A stretch of DNA of 64,000 bases. Source: Betaproteobacteria bacterium (GTDB taxonomy: Bacteria; Pseudomonadota; Gammaproteobacteria; Burkholderiales; Burkholderiaceae_C). Shown piece by piece: positions 18,846 through 31,099 of the stretch (position 1 is the stretch's first letter; the number at the start of each line of letters is the position of its first letter). The position numbers and the translations under genes are program-made. The notes under the pieces were generated by a model. It saw only the letters and a list, made by a program, of their open reading frames with translations. It had not been told where the DNA came from and ran no database searches. The stretch is from positions 1 to 64,000 of the forward strand of contig RGCL01000002.1 in assembly GCA_009919175.1 (NCBI GenBank), given 5' to 3'.

Positions 18846-19592
18846 TCACGGCGCATTGAGCTGCGCCAAGCGCTGGGGGGTGCCCACGTCGGTCCACGCG
18901 CCGGTGTAGAGCGTCGCGCTCACAGCGCCCCGATCCATGGCCGCACGCAGCATGGGCGCGAGCGGCACCGCCAGGCCCTGGGGGTTGCCCATGGGTGTCG
19001 GTGCATCGGGCTGGGTAAAAAATTCGCGTCGATACAGCGCCAAGGTGCTGAAGGTGTAGCGACGCTCGGCATGCCCCTTAGGCAGGTTGAGCGCGAGGCC
19101 ATCCTGCGACAGGCCAAAGTCGCCCGCCGGGTTGTGCTCCGGGTTGGGGACCAGCCACAGGTGCGCGAGGCGGGTGCTGGCCTTGAATCGGGCCAGCGCC
19201 TGCGCGGGAAAGTCAAAGTCGGGTGCAAACACATCGCCCGCCGCCACCCAGAACACCTCGTCGAGCAGGGGCAGGGCGCGCAGGATGCCGCCTGCGGTCT
19301 CCAGGGCATGGCCAAAGTCCTGGCCTTCGTGCGAATAACGCAGTTGCTGCTCGCTACCGTCTGGCCCGTGCAAGGTCTCGCCCAGCGCCTGGGGGATTTG
19401 CTCGCCCAGCCACGCGGTGTTGATGACCACCCGGCTCACCCCGGCCTTGGCCAGCGCCTGCAAATGCCAGCGCATGAGGGCTTGCCCGCGCACGCTCAGC
19501 AAGGGCTTGGGGGTGTGATCGGTGAGCGGGCGCATGCGCTCACCCCGGCCAGCGGCCAGCACCATGGCTTGCGCCTCAAAGCTTGAAGTCAT
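18846..19592 (-). CDS. Nucleotidyltransferase, MurU-like
   Basis: Sugar-1-phosphate nucleotidyltransferase of 248 residues. The start has the NTP-binding [24 protein letters not shown] (residues ~8-32), followed by [12 protein letters not shown] and a metal-binding [12 protein letters not shown] in place of the usual GD motif. The closest functional match known to me is MurU, which makes UDP-MurNAc in peptidoglycan recycling; mannose-1-phosphate guanylyltransferase is an alternative. The AmgK-type kinase that usually accompanies MurU is not adjacent. ATG at 19592; a CAGAAT box lies 5 nt upstream. It is divergent from tkt. Confidence 0.85.
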   Translation of the reverse strand: MTSSFEAQAMVLAAGRGERMRPLTDHTPKPLLSVRGQALMRWHLQALAKAGVSRVVINTAWLGEQIPQALGETLHGPDGSEQQLRYSHEGQDFGHALETAGGILRALPLLDEVFWVAAGDVFAPDFDFPAQALARFKASTRLAHLWLVPNPEHNPAGDFGLSQDGLALNLPKGHAERRYTFSTLALYRREFFTQPDAPTPMGNPQGLAVPLAPMLRAAMDRGAVSATLYTGAWTDVGTPQRLAQLNAP

Positions 19593-19701
19593 GGCGCATT
19601 CTGGCATCGGCCTGGCACGCGCTCGCCATCGCGCCGCCACGGTGGGCCAGCCAAGTGCCCTTGGGCTCGCACCCCCGCATAAACCCTGATCCTGCCTCGC
19701 T

Positions 19702-19707
19702 AGAATC
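19702..19707 (+). promoter_or_regulatory. Putative -10 of tkt
   Basis: TAGAAT 37 bp before the tkt ATG, preceded by GC as in many promoters of this group. No good -35 is visible at 16-18 bp. Confidence 0.4.
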
Positions 19708-19744
19708 TTCTCTTCCCTCAACCGCCGCACCGGAGCCAACCTAC

Positions 19745-21781
19745 ATGGCCAACCCCACCACCCTGGCAAACGCCATCCGCGCCCTGGCAATGGACGCTGT
19801 TCAACAAGCGAATTCGGGGCACCCCGGCGCACCCATGGGCATGGCCGACATGGCAGTGGCGTTGTGGACGGAACACCTCAAGCACAACCCCACCGATCCG
19901 CATTGGCCCGACCGCGACCGCTTTGTGCTCTCTAACGGCCACGGCTCCATGCTGATTTATGCCTTGCTGCACCTGAGCGGTTACGACCTGCCCTTGCAGG
20001 AGCTGCGCAACTTTCGCCAGATGCACAGCCAAACACCGGGGCACCCCGAGGTGGGCATCACCCCTGGCGTTGAAACCACCACCGGGCCGCTGGGGCAGGG
20101 CATCACCAATGCAGTGGGCATGGCCTTGGCCGAAAAACTGCTCGCTGCCGAATTCAACCGCCCCGGCCACGACATCGTGGACCACCACACCTACGCCTTC
20201 CTTGGCGACGGTTGCCTGATGGAGGGCATCTCCCACGAGGCCTGCGCACTCGCGGGCGCCTGGAAGCTGAGCAAGCTCATCGCCCTCTACGACGACAACG
20301 GCATTTCCATCGACGGCCAGGTCGCCCCCTGGTTCATCGACGACACCCCGGCACGCTTTCGTGCCTACGGCTGGAATGTGATCGGTCCCATCGACGGCCA
20401 CGACAACATGGCCGTGAGCCAGGCCATTGCCGATGCCAAGCGCTGCACCGATCGCCCCTCGCTCATCGTCTGCAAAACCGCCATCGGCAAGGGCAGCCCC
20501 AATCGGGCCAACACCGCCAAAGCCCACGGCGAGCCGCTGGGTGCCGAGGAAATCGCCCTCACCCGCGCCGCCCTGGGCTGGCAGCACGGCCCGTTTGAGA
20601 TCCCCGCCGAGGTCTACGCCGCCTGGGATGCCAAAGCCAAAGGCCAAGCCCGCCAGGCGCAATGGCAGCGCCGCTTCGAGGCCTATGCGCAAGCCCACCC
20701 CCAACTGGCCGCCGAATTCACGCGCCGCACAGCCGGCGATTTGCCCGCCCACTTCCACCAGACGGTGGTGGACGCCGCCCTGGCCGCCCACACCAAAGCC
20801 GAGACCGTGGCCAGCCGCAAGGCCAGCCAGCTCGCGCTCGAAACCCTCACCGCCGCCTTGCCCGAGTTGCTGGGCGGCTCCGCCGACCTCACCGGCTCCA
20901 ACCTCACCAACACCAAGAGCACGCCCAACCTGCGCTTTGATGCGCAAGGCCATGTCATCCGCAACGACGCTGGCCAAACGGGGCGCCACATTAACTACGG
21001 TGTGCGCGAATTCGGCATGGCCGCCATCATGAATGGCGTGGCACTGCATGGCGGTCACATCCCCTACGGCGGCACCTTCCTCACCTTCAGCGACTACTCG
21101 CGCAACGCCTTGCGCATGGCCGCCCTCATGAAGCTGCGCGTGGTGCATGTGTTCACGCACGACTCCATCGGCCTGGGCGAAGACGGCCCCACCCACCAGT
21201 CGGTGGAGCACATCCCCAGCCTGCGCCTCATCCCCGGACTGGATGTCTGGCGCCCTGCCGACACCGCCGAAACCGTGGTGGCCTGGGCAGTGGCCTTGCA
21301 AAACGCGCAGCGCCCCACGGCCTTGTGCCTGAGCCGCCAGAACCTGCCCTACCTGCCCAAGTCAGGCCTGGACGACATCAGCAAAGGTGCCTATGTGCTG
21401 GCCGAGCCCTCAGAGGTTGGCCTGAACAAAAAGCCCCAAGCGGTGATCATCGCCACCGGCTCCGAAGTCCACCTCGCCCTCAAGGCGCAAACCCTGCTGG
21501 CCGAGCGCAAGGTGGCCGTGCGTGTGGTCTCCATGCCCAGCACCACCGTGTTTGATCGTCAAAGCCGCGCCTACAAAACCTCGGTGCTGCCCGCTGGCAT
21601 TCCGCGCATTGCCGTCGAGGCCGCCTGCACCGACGGCTGGTGGAAGTACGGCGTGTCGGCCGTGGTGGGCATCGACACCTTTGGTGAAAGCGCACCCGCT
21701 GGTGTGTTGTTCCAGCACTTTGGCTTCACCCCCGAGAACGTGGCCGACACCGTGCAAGCGGTGTTGCAAGGCGGCCATTGA
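19745..21781 (+). CDS. tkt: Transketolase
   Basis: Thiamine diphosphate enzyme of the pentose phosphate and Calvin cycles, moving two-carbon units between sugar phosphates. The 678 residues show [16 protein letters not shown] near 22-37, [25 protein letters not shown], the ThDP motif [13 protein letters not shown]...N, and a pyrimidine-binding domain with [13 protein letters not shown]; length is typical. ATG at 19745 matches the family start. GapA follows 40 bp downstream, so the two are likely cotranscribed. Confidence 0.97.
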   Translation: MANPTTLANAIRALAMDAVQQANSGHPGAPMGMADMAVALWTEHLKHNPTDPHWPDRDRFVLSNGHGSMLIYALLHLSGYDLPLQELRNFRQMHSQTPGHPEVGITPGVETTTGPLGQGITNAVGMALAEKLLAAEFNRPGHDIVDHHTYAFLGDGCLMEGISHEACALAGAWKLSKLIALYDDNGISIDGQVAPWFIDDTPARFRAYGWNVIGPIDGHDNMAVSQAIADAKRCTDRPSLIVCKTAIGKGSPNRANTAKAHGEPLGAEEIALTRAALGWQHGPFEIPAEVYAAWDAKAKGQARQAQWQRRFEAYAQAHPQLAAEFTRRTAGDLPAHFHQTVVDAALAAHTKAETVASRKASQLALETLTAALPELLGGSADLTGSNLTNTKSTPNLRFDAQGHVIRNDAGQTGRHINYGVREFGMAAIMNGVALHGGHIPYGGTFLTFSDYSRNALRMAALMKLRVVHVFTHDSIGLGEDGPTHQSVEHIPSLRLIPGLDVWRPADTAETVVAWAVALQNAQRPTALCLSRQNLPYLPKSGLDDISKGAYVLAEPSEVGLNKKPQAVIIATGSEVHLALKAQTLLAERKVAVRVVSMPSTTVFDRQSRAYKTSVLPAGIPRIAVEAACTDGWWKYGVSAVVGIDTFGESAPAGVLFQHFGFTPENVADTVQAVLQGGH

Positions 21782-21800
21782 AACCAGAACCCTTTTTTAA

Positions 21801-23785
<1,985 letters not shown>

Positions 23786-23808
23786 CAAGCCGCTACCATT
23801 TGGCCAGC

Positions 23809-25008
23809 ATGCAATCCACCCTCTCTCACCTCACCGACCAGATCCGTGCCGCAGCGGCCGATTCGCGTTGCCTGGCCATTCAAGGCGGCGGCAGCAAAGC
23901 CTTTTACGGCAACGTCTCGCACCACGATGCGGTGCTCGACACCCGCCCCTTGAGCGGCATCATCAGCCATGAGCCCAGCGAGCTGTGCCTCACCGCCTGG
24001 GCGGGCACGCCCTTGAGCGAGGTGCAAGCGGCTTTGGCGCAGCATGGGCAGTGCCTGCCGTTTGAACCGCCACACTTTGATGGTCCCGCCACCGTGGGCG
24101 GTGTGGTGGCTGCCGGCCTGAGTGGTCCGGCCCGCGCCGTGGTGGGCAGCGTGCGCGATTTCATTCTGGGCTTGCACCTGGTCAATGGCCGTGGCGAGTC
24201 CATGCAGTTTGGCGGCCAGGTCATGAAGAACGTGGCGGGCTACGACGTCTCGCGCGCTTTGGCGGGCTCCATGGGCCAGCTGGGTTTGATCACGCAGGTG
24301 AGCCTCAAGGTCTTGCCCGTGCCCGCGGCCACGCTGACCTTGCAATGCACAGGCGTGGGTCAGGCCGATGCCCTCGCGCTCTTGCACCGCTGGGGCGCGC
24401 AGCCCTTGCCCTTGCAAGCCAGCGCCTGGCTGCACGATGCCACCCTGCAACCACCCCAGCCGGTGTTGTTCGTGCGCCTAGCGGGTGCGCGGGCTGCCCT
24501 GGAAGCGGCCACGCCCATCCTGACGGCGGACGCTGAGCGCCTGGGCGCGCGCGTGAACACCCTCGCGCCCGAGCAAGCCGCGCGCGACTGGGACGCCCAC
24601 ACGCAACAGCGCGTGCCCGTGTTCACGCCCGCACCCGACCCGCATGCCGCCTTGTGGCGCCTCTCGGTTGCGCCCACCGCCCCCGTGGCCACTGGCTTTG
24701 AGACGGCCTGCATCGAATGGCAAGGCGGTGTGCGCTGGGTTTGGGCTTCGGTGCAACAAGCCGCCCTCTTGCGCGGCTGGGCCAAAGAGCACGGCGGGCA
24801 TGCCACCTTGTTTCGCAGCAGCACCGCAGGCGCAAACGCGGACAAAGCCGGCGGCGCCTTTGCACCGCTGCCCGCCTTGCCATCGCGCTTGCAAGAGCAG
24901 CTGCGCCAGTCCTTTGACCCCAACGGGGTGTTCAACACCGGGCGCTTGCTGCCGCGCAGCTTCTCTGCCCACCTGTCCAACTCCTTGGCGAGCGCCGCGC
25001 GTGCTTGA
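23809..25008 (+). CDS. glcE: Glycolate oxidase FAD-binding subunit GlcE
   Basis: Flavoprotein subunit of the membrane-associated glycolate oxidase GlcDEF, which converts glycolate to glyoxylate. The 399 residues show an FAD_binding_4 domain: AIQGGGSKAFYG near 20-31, FEPPHFDGPATVGGVVAAGLSGP, and GGQVMKNVAGYDVSRALAGSMGQLGLITQVSLK. ATG at 23809 gives the family-like start; the ATG at 23782, which overlaps the previous stop, adds 9 residues. GlcD, the catalytic partner, is not adjacent although glcF is. Confidence 0.93.
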   Translation: MQSTLSHLTDQIRAAAADSRCLAIQGGGSKAFYGNVSHHDAVLDTRPLSGIISHEPSELCLTAWAGTPLSEVQAALAQHGQCLPFEPPHFDGPATVGGVVAAGLSGPARAVVGSVRDFILGLHLVNGRGESMQFGGQVMKNVAGYDVSRALAGSMGQLGLITQVSLKVLPVPAATLTLQCTGVGQADALALLHRWGAQPLPLQASAWLHDATLQPPQPVLFVRLAGARAALEAATPILTADAERLGARVNTLAPEQAARDWDAHTQQRVPVFTPAPDPHAALWRLSVAPTAPVATGFETACIEWQGGVRWVWASVQQAALLRGWAKEHGGHATLFRSSTAGANADKAGGAFAPLPALPSRLQEQLRQSFDPNGVFNTGRLLPRSFSAHLSNSLASAARA

Positions 25009-25013
25009 ACCTC

Positions 25014-26267
25014 ATGCAGACCCAACTCGCCCCTGAATACCAACACACCCACGAAGGCCAGGCCGCCGAAGCCATTCTGCGCAAATGTGTGCACTGCGGC
25101 TTTTGCACGGCCACCTGCCCCACCTACCAGTTGCTGGGCGACGAGCTCGACGGTCCTCGCGGGCGCATCTACCTCATCAAGCAAGTGCTCGAAGGCCAGA
25201 CGCCCACAGAGGCCTCCCAAACCCACCTGGACCGCTGCCTCACCTGCCGCAACTGCGAAACCACCTGCCCCAGTGGTGTGCAATATGGCCGTCTGATCGA
25301 CATTGGCCGCGAGGTGGTGGAGCGCAAAGTCAAGCGCCCAGCCCGGCAGCAGGTGGTGCGCTGGCTGCTCAAGACGGGCTTGACGTCGCCCCTCTTTGCG
25401 CCCGCCATGAAGCTGGGGCAAACCGTGCGTGGCGCCTTGCCCAAGGTCTTGAAAGACAAGGTGCCCGCACCGCAAGACGCGGGCGCGTGGCCGCAACACA
25501 GCCATGCCCGCAAGGTCATCCTGCTCATGGGTTGCGTGCAGCCCAGCATGAGCCCCAACATCAACTCAGCCACCGCCCGTGTGCTCGATGCCTTGGGCAT
25601 CGAAGTCGTCACCCCTGCCCAGGCGGGCTGCTGTGGCGCCATTCGCCACCACCTGAGCGATGCCAGCGGCGCGCTCGACGATGTGCGGCGCAACATCGAT
25701 GCCTGGTGGCCTTTGCTCGACCAGGGCAAGGCCGAGGCCATCATCGTCAACGCCTCGGGCTGCGGCGTGATGGTCAAAGACTACGGCCATGTGCTTGCGC
25801 ACGATGCCCACTACGCCAGCAAGGCCGCCCAGGTGAGCGCGCGCTGCCAGGACATTGCCGAGTTTGTGGCGCAGCAACTCCCCGCACTGGCTGGCCGCAT
25901 GGATGCCGATCAACAAAAAGCCCTGGGGCCTCAGATCTTTCATCCCCCCTGCACGCTGCAGCACGGGCTCAAGCTCTCGGGTGTGGTGGAACGCCACCTG
26001 CGCGCACTGGGCTTTGAGCTGCAAGCCCCGGCGGCTGAGGCGCACTTGTGCTGTGGCTCGGCGGGCACTTACTCGGTGTTGCAACCTGAGTTGTCCGCGC
26101 AACTCAAGGCGCGCAAGCTGGGGCATTTGCAAGCCAACGCGCCGCAAGGCATTTTGAGCGCCAACATTGGCTGCATCACGCACTTGCAAAGTGGCACCGA
26201 ACGCCCGGTGCGCCACTGGATCGAAGCGGTCGACGCCTGCCTCAGGCCGGATTCGCCGCGTGCATGA
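25014..26267 (+). CDS. glcF: Glycolate oxidase iron-sulfur subunit GlcF
   Basis: Electron-transfer subunit (417 residues). Two [4Fe-4S] ferredoxin motifs, CVHCGFCTATCPTY (27-40) and CLTCRNCETTCPSG (about 78-91), are followed by two CCG-type domains (GCCGAIRHH and LCCGSAGTYSV) that bind further cofactor. ATG at 25014 gives MQTQLAPEY; an in-frame TTG three codons earlier is less likely. It starts 5 bp after glcE and overlaps the patatin-like gene start (ATGA). Confidence 0.95.
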   Translation: MQTQLAPEYQHTHEGQAAEAILRKCVHCGFCTATCPTYQLLGDELDGPRGRIYLIKQVLEGQTPTEASQTHLDRCLTCRNCETTCPSGVQYGRLIDIGREVVERKVKRPARQQVVRWLLKTGLTSPLFAPAMKLGQTVRGALPKVLKDKVPAPQDAGAWPQHSHARKVILLMGCVQPSMSPNINSATARVLDALGIEVVTPAQAGCCGAIRHHLSDASGALDDVRRNIDAWWPLLDQGKAEAIIVNASGCGVMVKDYGHVLAHDAHYASKAAQVSARCQDIAEFVAQQLPALAGRMDADQQKALGPQIFHPPCTLQHGLKLSGVVERHLRALGFELQAPAAEAHLCCGSAGTYSVLQPELSAQLKARKLGHLQANAPQGILSANIGCITHLQSGTERPVRHWIEAVDACLRPDSPRA

Positions 26268-27337
26268 AAGCGCTGCGCCTTTACGCCGGGCCTAAGGCCC
26301 TTGCCCACATCCGTGCGCAGGGCTTGCATGCCTCGCACATTGGCGCCTTGGCGGGTGCAGCGGGTGGCCCCAAGGGCTTGATGCTGGGACCACTGGACCG
26401 CTTTGTGTTTGGCCACTGGCTGGCGCAAAGCCGGCAACCCCTGGACCTGGTCGCTGCCTCCATTGGCGCATGGCGATTTGCCTGTGCCTGCATGGAGGAG
26501 CCGGTGAAGGCCTTTGAGCGTTTCGAGCAGGCCTACATCCACCAGCACTTTGAACCCGAGCCGGGGCGCAAGCGCCCCAGCGCCGAGCAAGTCAGCCGCG
26601 AATTCGCCAACGGCCTGGCCGCGTTTTATGCGGGCAGCATCGATGGCATCGTGCAACACCCACGCCTGCGCTTGCATGTGATCACCTCGCGCGGGCGGCA
26701 TGTGCTCGGGCGCGAACATCCCGTGCTCACGCCCCTGGGTTATGTGGGTGCCTACGTGAGCAATGCCATGCATCGCCGCTGGCTTGGCGCGTGGCTTGAA
26801 CGCGTGGTGTTTTCATCGCACGGCGACCTGCCCTTTGACACACAGGACTTGTCCACCCTGCACCTGCGCTTGCAGGCCAGCAACTTCCTCGCCGTGATCC
26901 AGGCCAGCTGCGCCATTCCGTTTGTGCTCAAAGCCGTTCACGACATTCCTGGCGCGCCGCCGGGCGCCCATTGGGATGGTGGCATCACCGACTACCACCT
27001 GCACCTGAACTACCAGCTGCCAACGCAAAGCCCCATCGTCTTGTATCCGCACTTTCAAAAAGCCGTGGTGCCAGGCTGGCTGGACAAGGCCCTCAGGTGG
27101 CGGCACACCGCCACCCGCGCGCTGGACTCTGTGCTCGTGCTCGCACCCGACCCGGAGTGGGTGCGCAGCCTGCCCAACGGCAAGATCCCCGATCGGTCCG
27201 ACTTCATCACCTATGGGCGCGACCTGAGCGCGCGCGTGAAAGCCTGGACCAGCGCCGCGCGCGCAGCCCAGCAACTGGCCGATGAATTCGAGGCCTGGTT
27301 GCACCACCCCGACCCCCATCAGATTCAAGCCCTCTGA
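26264..27337 (+). CDS. Patatin-like phospholipase family protein
   Basis: Predicted lipid acyl hydrolase (357 residues). The oxyanion-hole loop GAAGGPKGL at 31-39, the nucleophile elbow in AASIGAWRF (Ser near 66; the usual G before x-S is Ala), and the catalytic Asp in WDGGITDYH support the patatin fold. The rest is unlike studied phospholipases. It has no signal peptide or membrane segment. The ATG overlaps the glcF stop, so it is translationally coupled to the glycolate oxidase genes although no functional link is known. Confidence 0.82.
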   Translation: MKALRLYAGPKALAHIRAQGLHASHIGALAGAAGGPKGLMLGPLDRFVFGHWLAQSRQPLDLVAASIGAWRFACACMEEPVKAFERFEQAYIHQHFEPEPGRKRPSAEQVSREFANGLAAFYAGSIDGIVQHPRLRLHVITSRGRHVLGREHPVLTPLGYVGAYVSNAMHRRWLGAWLERVVFSSHGDLPFDTQDLSTLHLRLQASNFLAVIQASCAIPFVLKAVHDIPGAPPGAHWDGGITDYHLHLNYQLPTQSPIVLYPHFQKAVVPGWLDKALRWRHTATRALDSVLVLAPDPEWVRSLPNGKIPDRSDFITYGRDLSARVKAWTSAARAAQQLADEFEAWLHHPDPHQIQAL

Positions 27338-27347
27338 ATGCGGGAGC

Positions 27348-28652
27348 TCAATGGGATTTGTCGTGGCGGGCGATTTCGAGCAGGCGATTGAGCTCGTCGG
27401 GGTAACGCTCCAGGTTGCTCAAATGCCAGCGGCGAATGAGCAGCATGAGGCTGGCCACCAGGACGCCAAAGCCAGTGATGGCGCCAAAGGCACTCAAGCC
27501 CAAGCCCGATGACAGGGTGTAGAGCCCCCCCAGACCCAGGATGCAGAGTTGCTCGTTGAAGTTTTGCACGGCAATCGAACGCCCCGCGCCCATGAGGTTG
27601 TGACCGCGATGCTGCAAGAGCGCATTCATGGGCACGACGATGAAGCCCCCCAGGGCACCCAGCAAAATGAGGAAGGGCACGGCCACCCACAGGCTGGAGA
27701 TGAAGTTCATGAACAGCACCACCACGCCCATGCCCGCGCCCATGAGGATGAATCGCGGCGCATCGTCCAGCCGGGTTTTGAGCGAGGCCAGCACCGCGCC
27801 CGCCGCCGTACCAATCGCCACCACGCCCACCAGGCTTGAGGCCTGTGAGGTGGTGTAGCCCAGGGCCAAGGCACTCCAGGCCAGAACGATGTAGCGCAGG
27901 TTGCCGCTCACCCCCCAGAACAGGGTGGTGGTGGCCAAAGAGATTTGGCCCAGCTTGTCGCGCCACAAGCGGCGATTGCAATCGCGGAAGTCGGGCAGCA
28001 GGCTCACCAGGTTGACCCACAGGCTCTGGCTGGGGTCGCGCCTGAGCGGCACCATCTCGACGCCAGTGTGGGGAATGCGGGTGTTGATCCACGCTGCCAG
28101 GGCGTAGACAAACACCATGATGGCAATGGCCGCCTCGGGCGGGGTGTCGATGCCCGTGTCGATGAGGGGAAAGTCAAAGCCCAAAAAGAAATCGGCGACC
28201 GAGGAGCGCATGAGTGTGCCGCCCAGCAGCACCCCCAGGATGATGGACGCAATCGTGAGCCCTTCGATCCAGCCATTGGCTTTGACCAACTGCGACGCGG
28301 GCAGCAATTCGGTGAGGATGCCGTACTTGGCTGGCGAGTAGGCCGCCGCACCCAAACCCACCAGCGCATAGGCCAGCAAGGGGTGTTGTCCCACCAACAT
28401 GAGCAAGCACCCCAGGAGCTTGATGGAGTTGCTCACCATCATCACCGTGCCCTTGGGTTTGGAGTCGGCAAATGCGCCCACAAAGGGCGCAAGAATCACA
28501 TAGAAGAGGGCAAACATGGGCACGAGCGCCGCGCGTTGCCATTCCGCGCCGCCGCTGGAGCGGATCAACTCCACTGCGGCGACAAACAATGCGTTGTCCG
28601 CCAGCGAGCTGAAAAACTGAGCCGCCATGATGGTGTAAAAACCGCGCTTCAT
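27348..28652 (-). CDS. lplT: Lysophospholipid transporter LplT
   Basis: Major facilitator superfamily flippase that returns lysophospholipids to the inner leaflet for re-acylation (434 residues, about 12 hydrophobic helices). The N-terminal MKRGFYTIMAAQFFSSLADNAL matches the LplT family, followed by ADSKPKGTVM and AKYGILTELLP. No Aas acyltransferase is adjacent. It is divergent from alr across 103 bp and converges on the patatin-like gene, which ends 10 bp away. Confidence 0.92.
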   Translation of the reverse strand: MKRGFYTIMAAQFFSSLADNALFVAAVELIRSSGGAEWQRAALVPMFALFYVILAPFVGAFADSKPKGTVMMVSNSIKLLGCLLMLVGQHPLLAYALVGLGAAAYSPAKYGILTELLPASQLVKANGWIEGLTIASIILGVLLGGTLMRSSVADFFLGFDFPLIDTGIDTPPEAAIAIMVFVYALAAWINTRIPHTGVEMVPLRRDPSQSLWVNLVSLLPDFRDCNRRLWRDKLGQISLATTTLFWGVSGNLRYIVLAWSALALGYTTSQASSLVGVVAIGTAAGAVLASLKTRLDDAPRFILMGAGMGVVVLFMNFISSLWVAVPFLILLGALGGFIVVPMNALLQHRGHNLMGAGRSIAVQNFNEQLCILGLGGLYTLSSGLGLSAFGAITGFGVLVASLMLLIRRWHLSNLERYPDELNRLLEIARHDKSH

Positions 28653-28755
28653 GGCCAGAAAACAATCTTGTTCATGAGGAGAAAGGTCAGCTCACTTACC
28701 CGGTTGGAAAAGGTCGCGGGGTTATATCATGGCCCCCAATCTCCCTCTTGCTGAT

Positions 28756-29862
28756 ATGCCAAGACCCATACAAGCCCGCATCCACATCGAGGCCATGCGC
28801 CACAACCTGCAGCGGCTCAAAGCCCATGCACCCGACTCGCGCGTGTGGGCCGTGGTCAAGGCCAATGCCTATGGTCATGGCATCGAGCAGGCCTTTGAAG
28901 GCTTTCGTGCAGCCGACGGCTTTGCCTGCCTCAACCTCGAAGAGGCGCAACGCCTTCGCGAGTTGGGGTGGCGCGGCCCCATCCTCTTGCTCGAGGGGTG
29001 CTTTGAGCCCCGCGACCTGGAATGGTGTTCGCGCCTGGGCTTGTGGCATGTGGTGCACCACGATGCACAAATCGATGCCTTGAGTGCCCACAAGACCCAA
29101 GTCCCCCACCATGTGTTTCTCAAGATGAACTCGGGCATGAACCGCCTGGGCTTTGCGCCCGAGCGTTACCGCGCCGCGTGGTCGCGCCTCAATGCCTTGC
29201 CGCAAGTGGACGAGATTTCACACATGACGCACTTCAGCGATGCCGATGGTGAACGTGGCATTGCGCATCAGGTGGCCACGTTTGCCAAGCACTCGGCAGA
29301 CTTGCCCGGCGAGCGCTCCTTGTCCAACAGCGCAGCCACCCTCAGGCACGCAAATGCTGCGGGTGTGGCCGCAGACTGGGTGCGGCCTGGCATTGGCCTC
29401 TACGGCGCCAGCCCGGATCACCCCATTCACCAAGCCAGCGATTGGGGCCTGTTGCCCACCATGAGCCTTCAGAGCGAATTGATCGCCCTGCAGTCGCTCA
29501 AGGCCGGTGACACGGTGGGCTATGGATCGAGCTTCGTCGCCCCGCACGAGATGGCCATTGGCATTGCAGCGGGTGGTTATGCCGATGGCCTGATGCGCTC
29601 GGGCAGCAACCGCGCGCCGGTGCTGGTGGCAGGCGTTCGCACCCACATGGTGGGGCGCGTGAGCATGGACATGTGCGCCGTGGACTTGCGCCCCCTGCAC
29701 GCGGCGGGGGTGAACCCAGCGGTGGGGCTGGAGGTGACCTTCTGGGGGCAGGCCGACAACGCAGCGGTGCTGCCCATCGATGAGGTGGCCCAGGCCTGCG
29801 ACACGATTGCCTATGAGCTGATGTGCGGCGTCACGCCCCGCGTGCCCAAAGTCGCCGCCTGA
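28756..29862 (+). CDS. alr: Alanine racemase
   Basis: PLP enzyme supplying D-alanine for peptidoglycan (368 residues). The PLP lysine is in VWAVVKANAYGHG (near 31-43), with MNSGMNRLGF, SNSAATLR, and the C-terminal catalytic tyrosine region VGYGSSFVAP, and RVSMDMCAVDL. ATG at 28756 gives the family-like MPRPIQARI; ATG at 28729 is in frame and would add 9 residues but directly follows a TATATC box that could be its -10. Confidence 0.96.
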   Translation: MPRPIQARIHIEAMRHNLQRLKAHAPDSRVWAVVKANAYGHGIEQAFEGFRAADGFACLNLEEAQRLRELGWRGPILLLEGCFEPRDLEWCSRLGLWHVVHHDAQIDALSAHKTQVPHHVFLKMNSGMNRLGFAPERYRAAWSRLNALPQVDEISHMTHFSDADGERGIAHQVATFAKHSADLPGERSLSNSAATLRHANAAGVAADWVRPGIGLYGASPDHPIHQASDWGLLPTMSLQSELIALQSLKAGDTVGYGSSFVAPHEMAIGIAAGGYADGLMRSGSNRAPVLVAGVRTHMVGRVSMDMCAVDLRPLHAAGVNPAVGLEVTFWGQADNAAVLPIDEVAQACDTIAYELMCGVTPRVPKVAA

Positions 29863-29884
29863 ACCCCTGGATTCGGCGCGGGCT

Positions 29885-31096
29885 TCAGTCGCCCACCCAA
29901 ACCCCATCGCGATGCCAGGCGTCGAGCTGCGCGTCGCCAAAGCCCAGGCTGCGGAGGATCTCGCGACTGTGCTGACCCAGGCGCGGCGCGGGCGACAGGG
30001 CCGGCATGGGGCGGTGGTTCCAGCGCGTGGCCGAGCCCATCATGCGCAAACGCCCTTCGCTGGGGTGGTCCACCTCGCGAAAGAAGCCGTTGTGCCAGTG
30101 ATGGGGGTCTTCCACCAGCTCTTCGAGCGACTGCGCGGGCATGTTGGGCACGTCGATGCGGTCGAGCAGCTCACGCCACTGCGCCGTGGTTCGCGTGGCC
30201 ATGAGGCGCGCCACCTCGGCATACACGGTGTTGATGTGCGCTGAGCGCGCGGTGTGGTTGAGGAACATGGGATCCTTGGCCCGCTCGGGTGTGCCCACGG
30301 CAGCAAAAAAATCTGCCCACTGACGATCGTCATAGATGAGCACACACAAAAAGCCGTCTTGCGTGCGATAGGGCTTGCGCGATGGCGACACCAGCCTCGG
30401 ATAACCCACCTCGCCCACCGGCGGAATGAAGGTGGCGCCCCCCATGTGGTCGCCCAGCACAAACTGGCTCACCGCTTCAAACATGGTGACGTCCACCGTT
30501 TGCCCCTGCCCCGTCTGGCTGCGCGCAAACAAGGCCGAGGTCACCGCATACACCGCATGTAATCCGCTCACCCGGTCGGCCAGGGTGACCGGCGCATACG
30601 CGGGGTCGCGCTCCAGGTATTGCGACATGATGCGCCCCACGCCCGAGGCACCTTGGATGAGGTCGTCGTAAGCGGGTCGCCCGGCATAGGGACCGTCGTC
30701 TCCATAGCCCGTGCAACTCACATGGATGAGGCGCGGATGAAGGGCCTGCAGGCGCGCGGCATCCAGGCCCAGGCGCACCAGCGGCTGCGGGCGAATGTTG
30801 CTGATGAAGACATCGCAGGTCTTGACCAAATCCAGCGCGAGTTGCTTGCCCTGCTCATGTTTGAGGTTGAGCGCCAGGCTTTGCTTGCCTTCATTGGCAT
30901 GCAGGAACAAATGCCCCATGCCGGGATTGCGCATCGGGCCTATGGTGCGCAGGATGTCGCCCTCCGGGGGCTCGAGTTTGATCACCTCGGCGCCCATGCC
31001 CGCGAGGATGCGCGTGGCAAATGGGCCATACACCACCGTGGTGAGGTCCAGGATGCGAACACCTTGCAGCGGTGTGCTCAGGGTTTGGCCAGTCAT
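29885..31096 (-). CDS. CaiB/BaiF family (class III) CoA-transferase
   Basis: Family III CoA-transferase (403 residues), moving CoA between carboxylic acids through a catalytic aspartate. N-terminal VRILDLTTVVYGPFATRILAGMGAEVIKLEPPEGD, HANEGKQSLALNL, and the nucleophile region with RPAYDDLIQGASG (YDD Asp). The substrate is not predictable. It is 3 bp downstream of the EamA permease gene, so they share a transcript. A second family member is at 38200-39420. Confidence 0.9.
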   Translation of the reverse strand: MTGQTLSTPLQGVRILDLTTVVYGPFATRILAGMGAEVIKLEPPEGDILRTIGPMRNPGMGHLFLHANEGKQSLALNLKHEQGKQLALDLVKTCDVFISNIRPQPLVRLGLDAARLQALHPRLIHVSCTGYGDDGPYAGRPAYDDLIQGASGVGRIMSQYLERDPAYAPVTLADRVSGLHAVYAVTSALFARSQTGQGQTVDVTMFEAVSQFVLGDHMGGATFIPPVGEVGYPRLVSPSRKPYRTQDGFLCVLIYDDRQWADFFAAVGTPERAKDPMFLNHTARSAHINTVYAEVARLMATRTTAQWRELLDRIDVPNMPAQSLEELVEDPHHWHNGFFREVDHPSEGRLRMMGSATRWNHRPMPALSPAPRLGQHSREILRSLGFGDAQLDAWHRDGVWVGD

Positions 31097-31099
31097 GGT

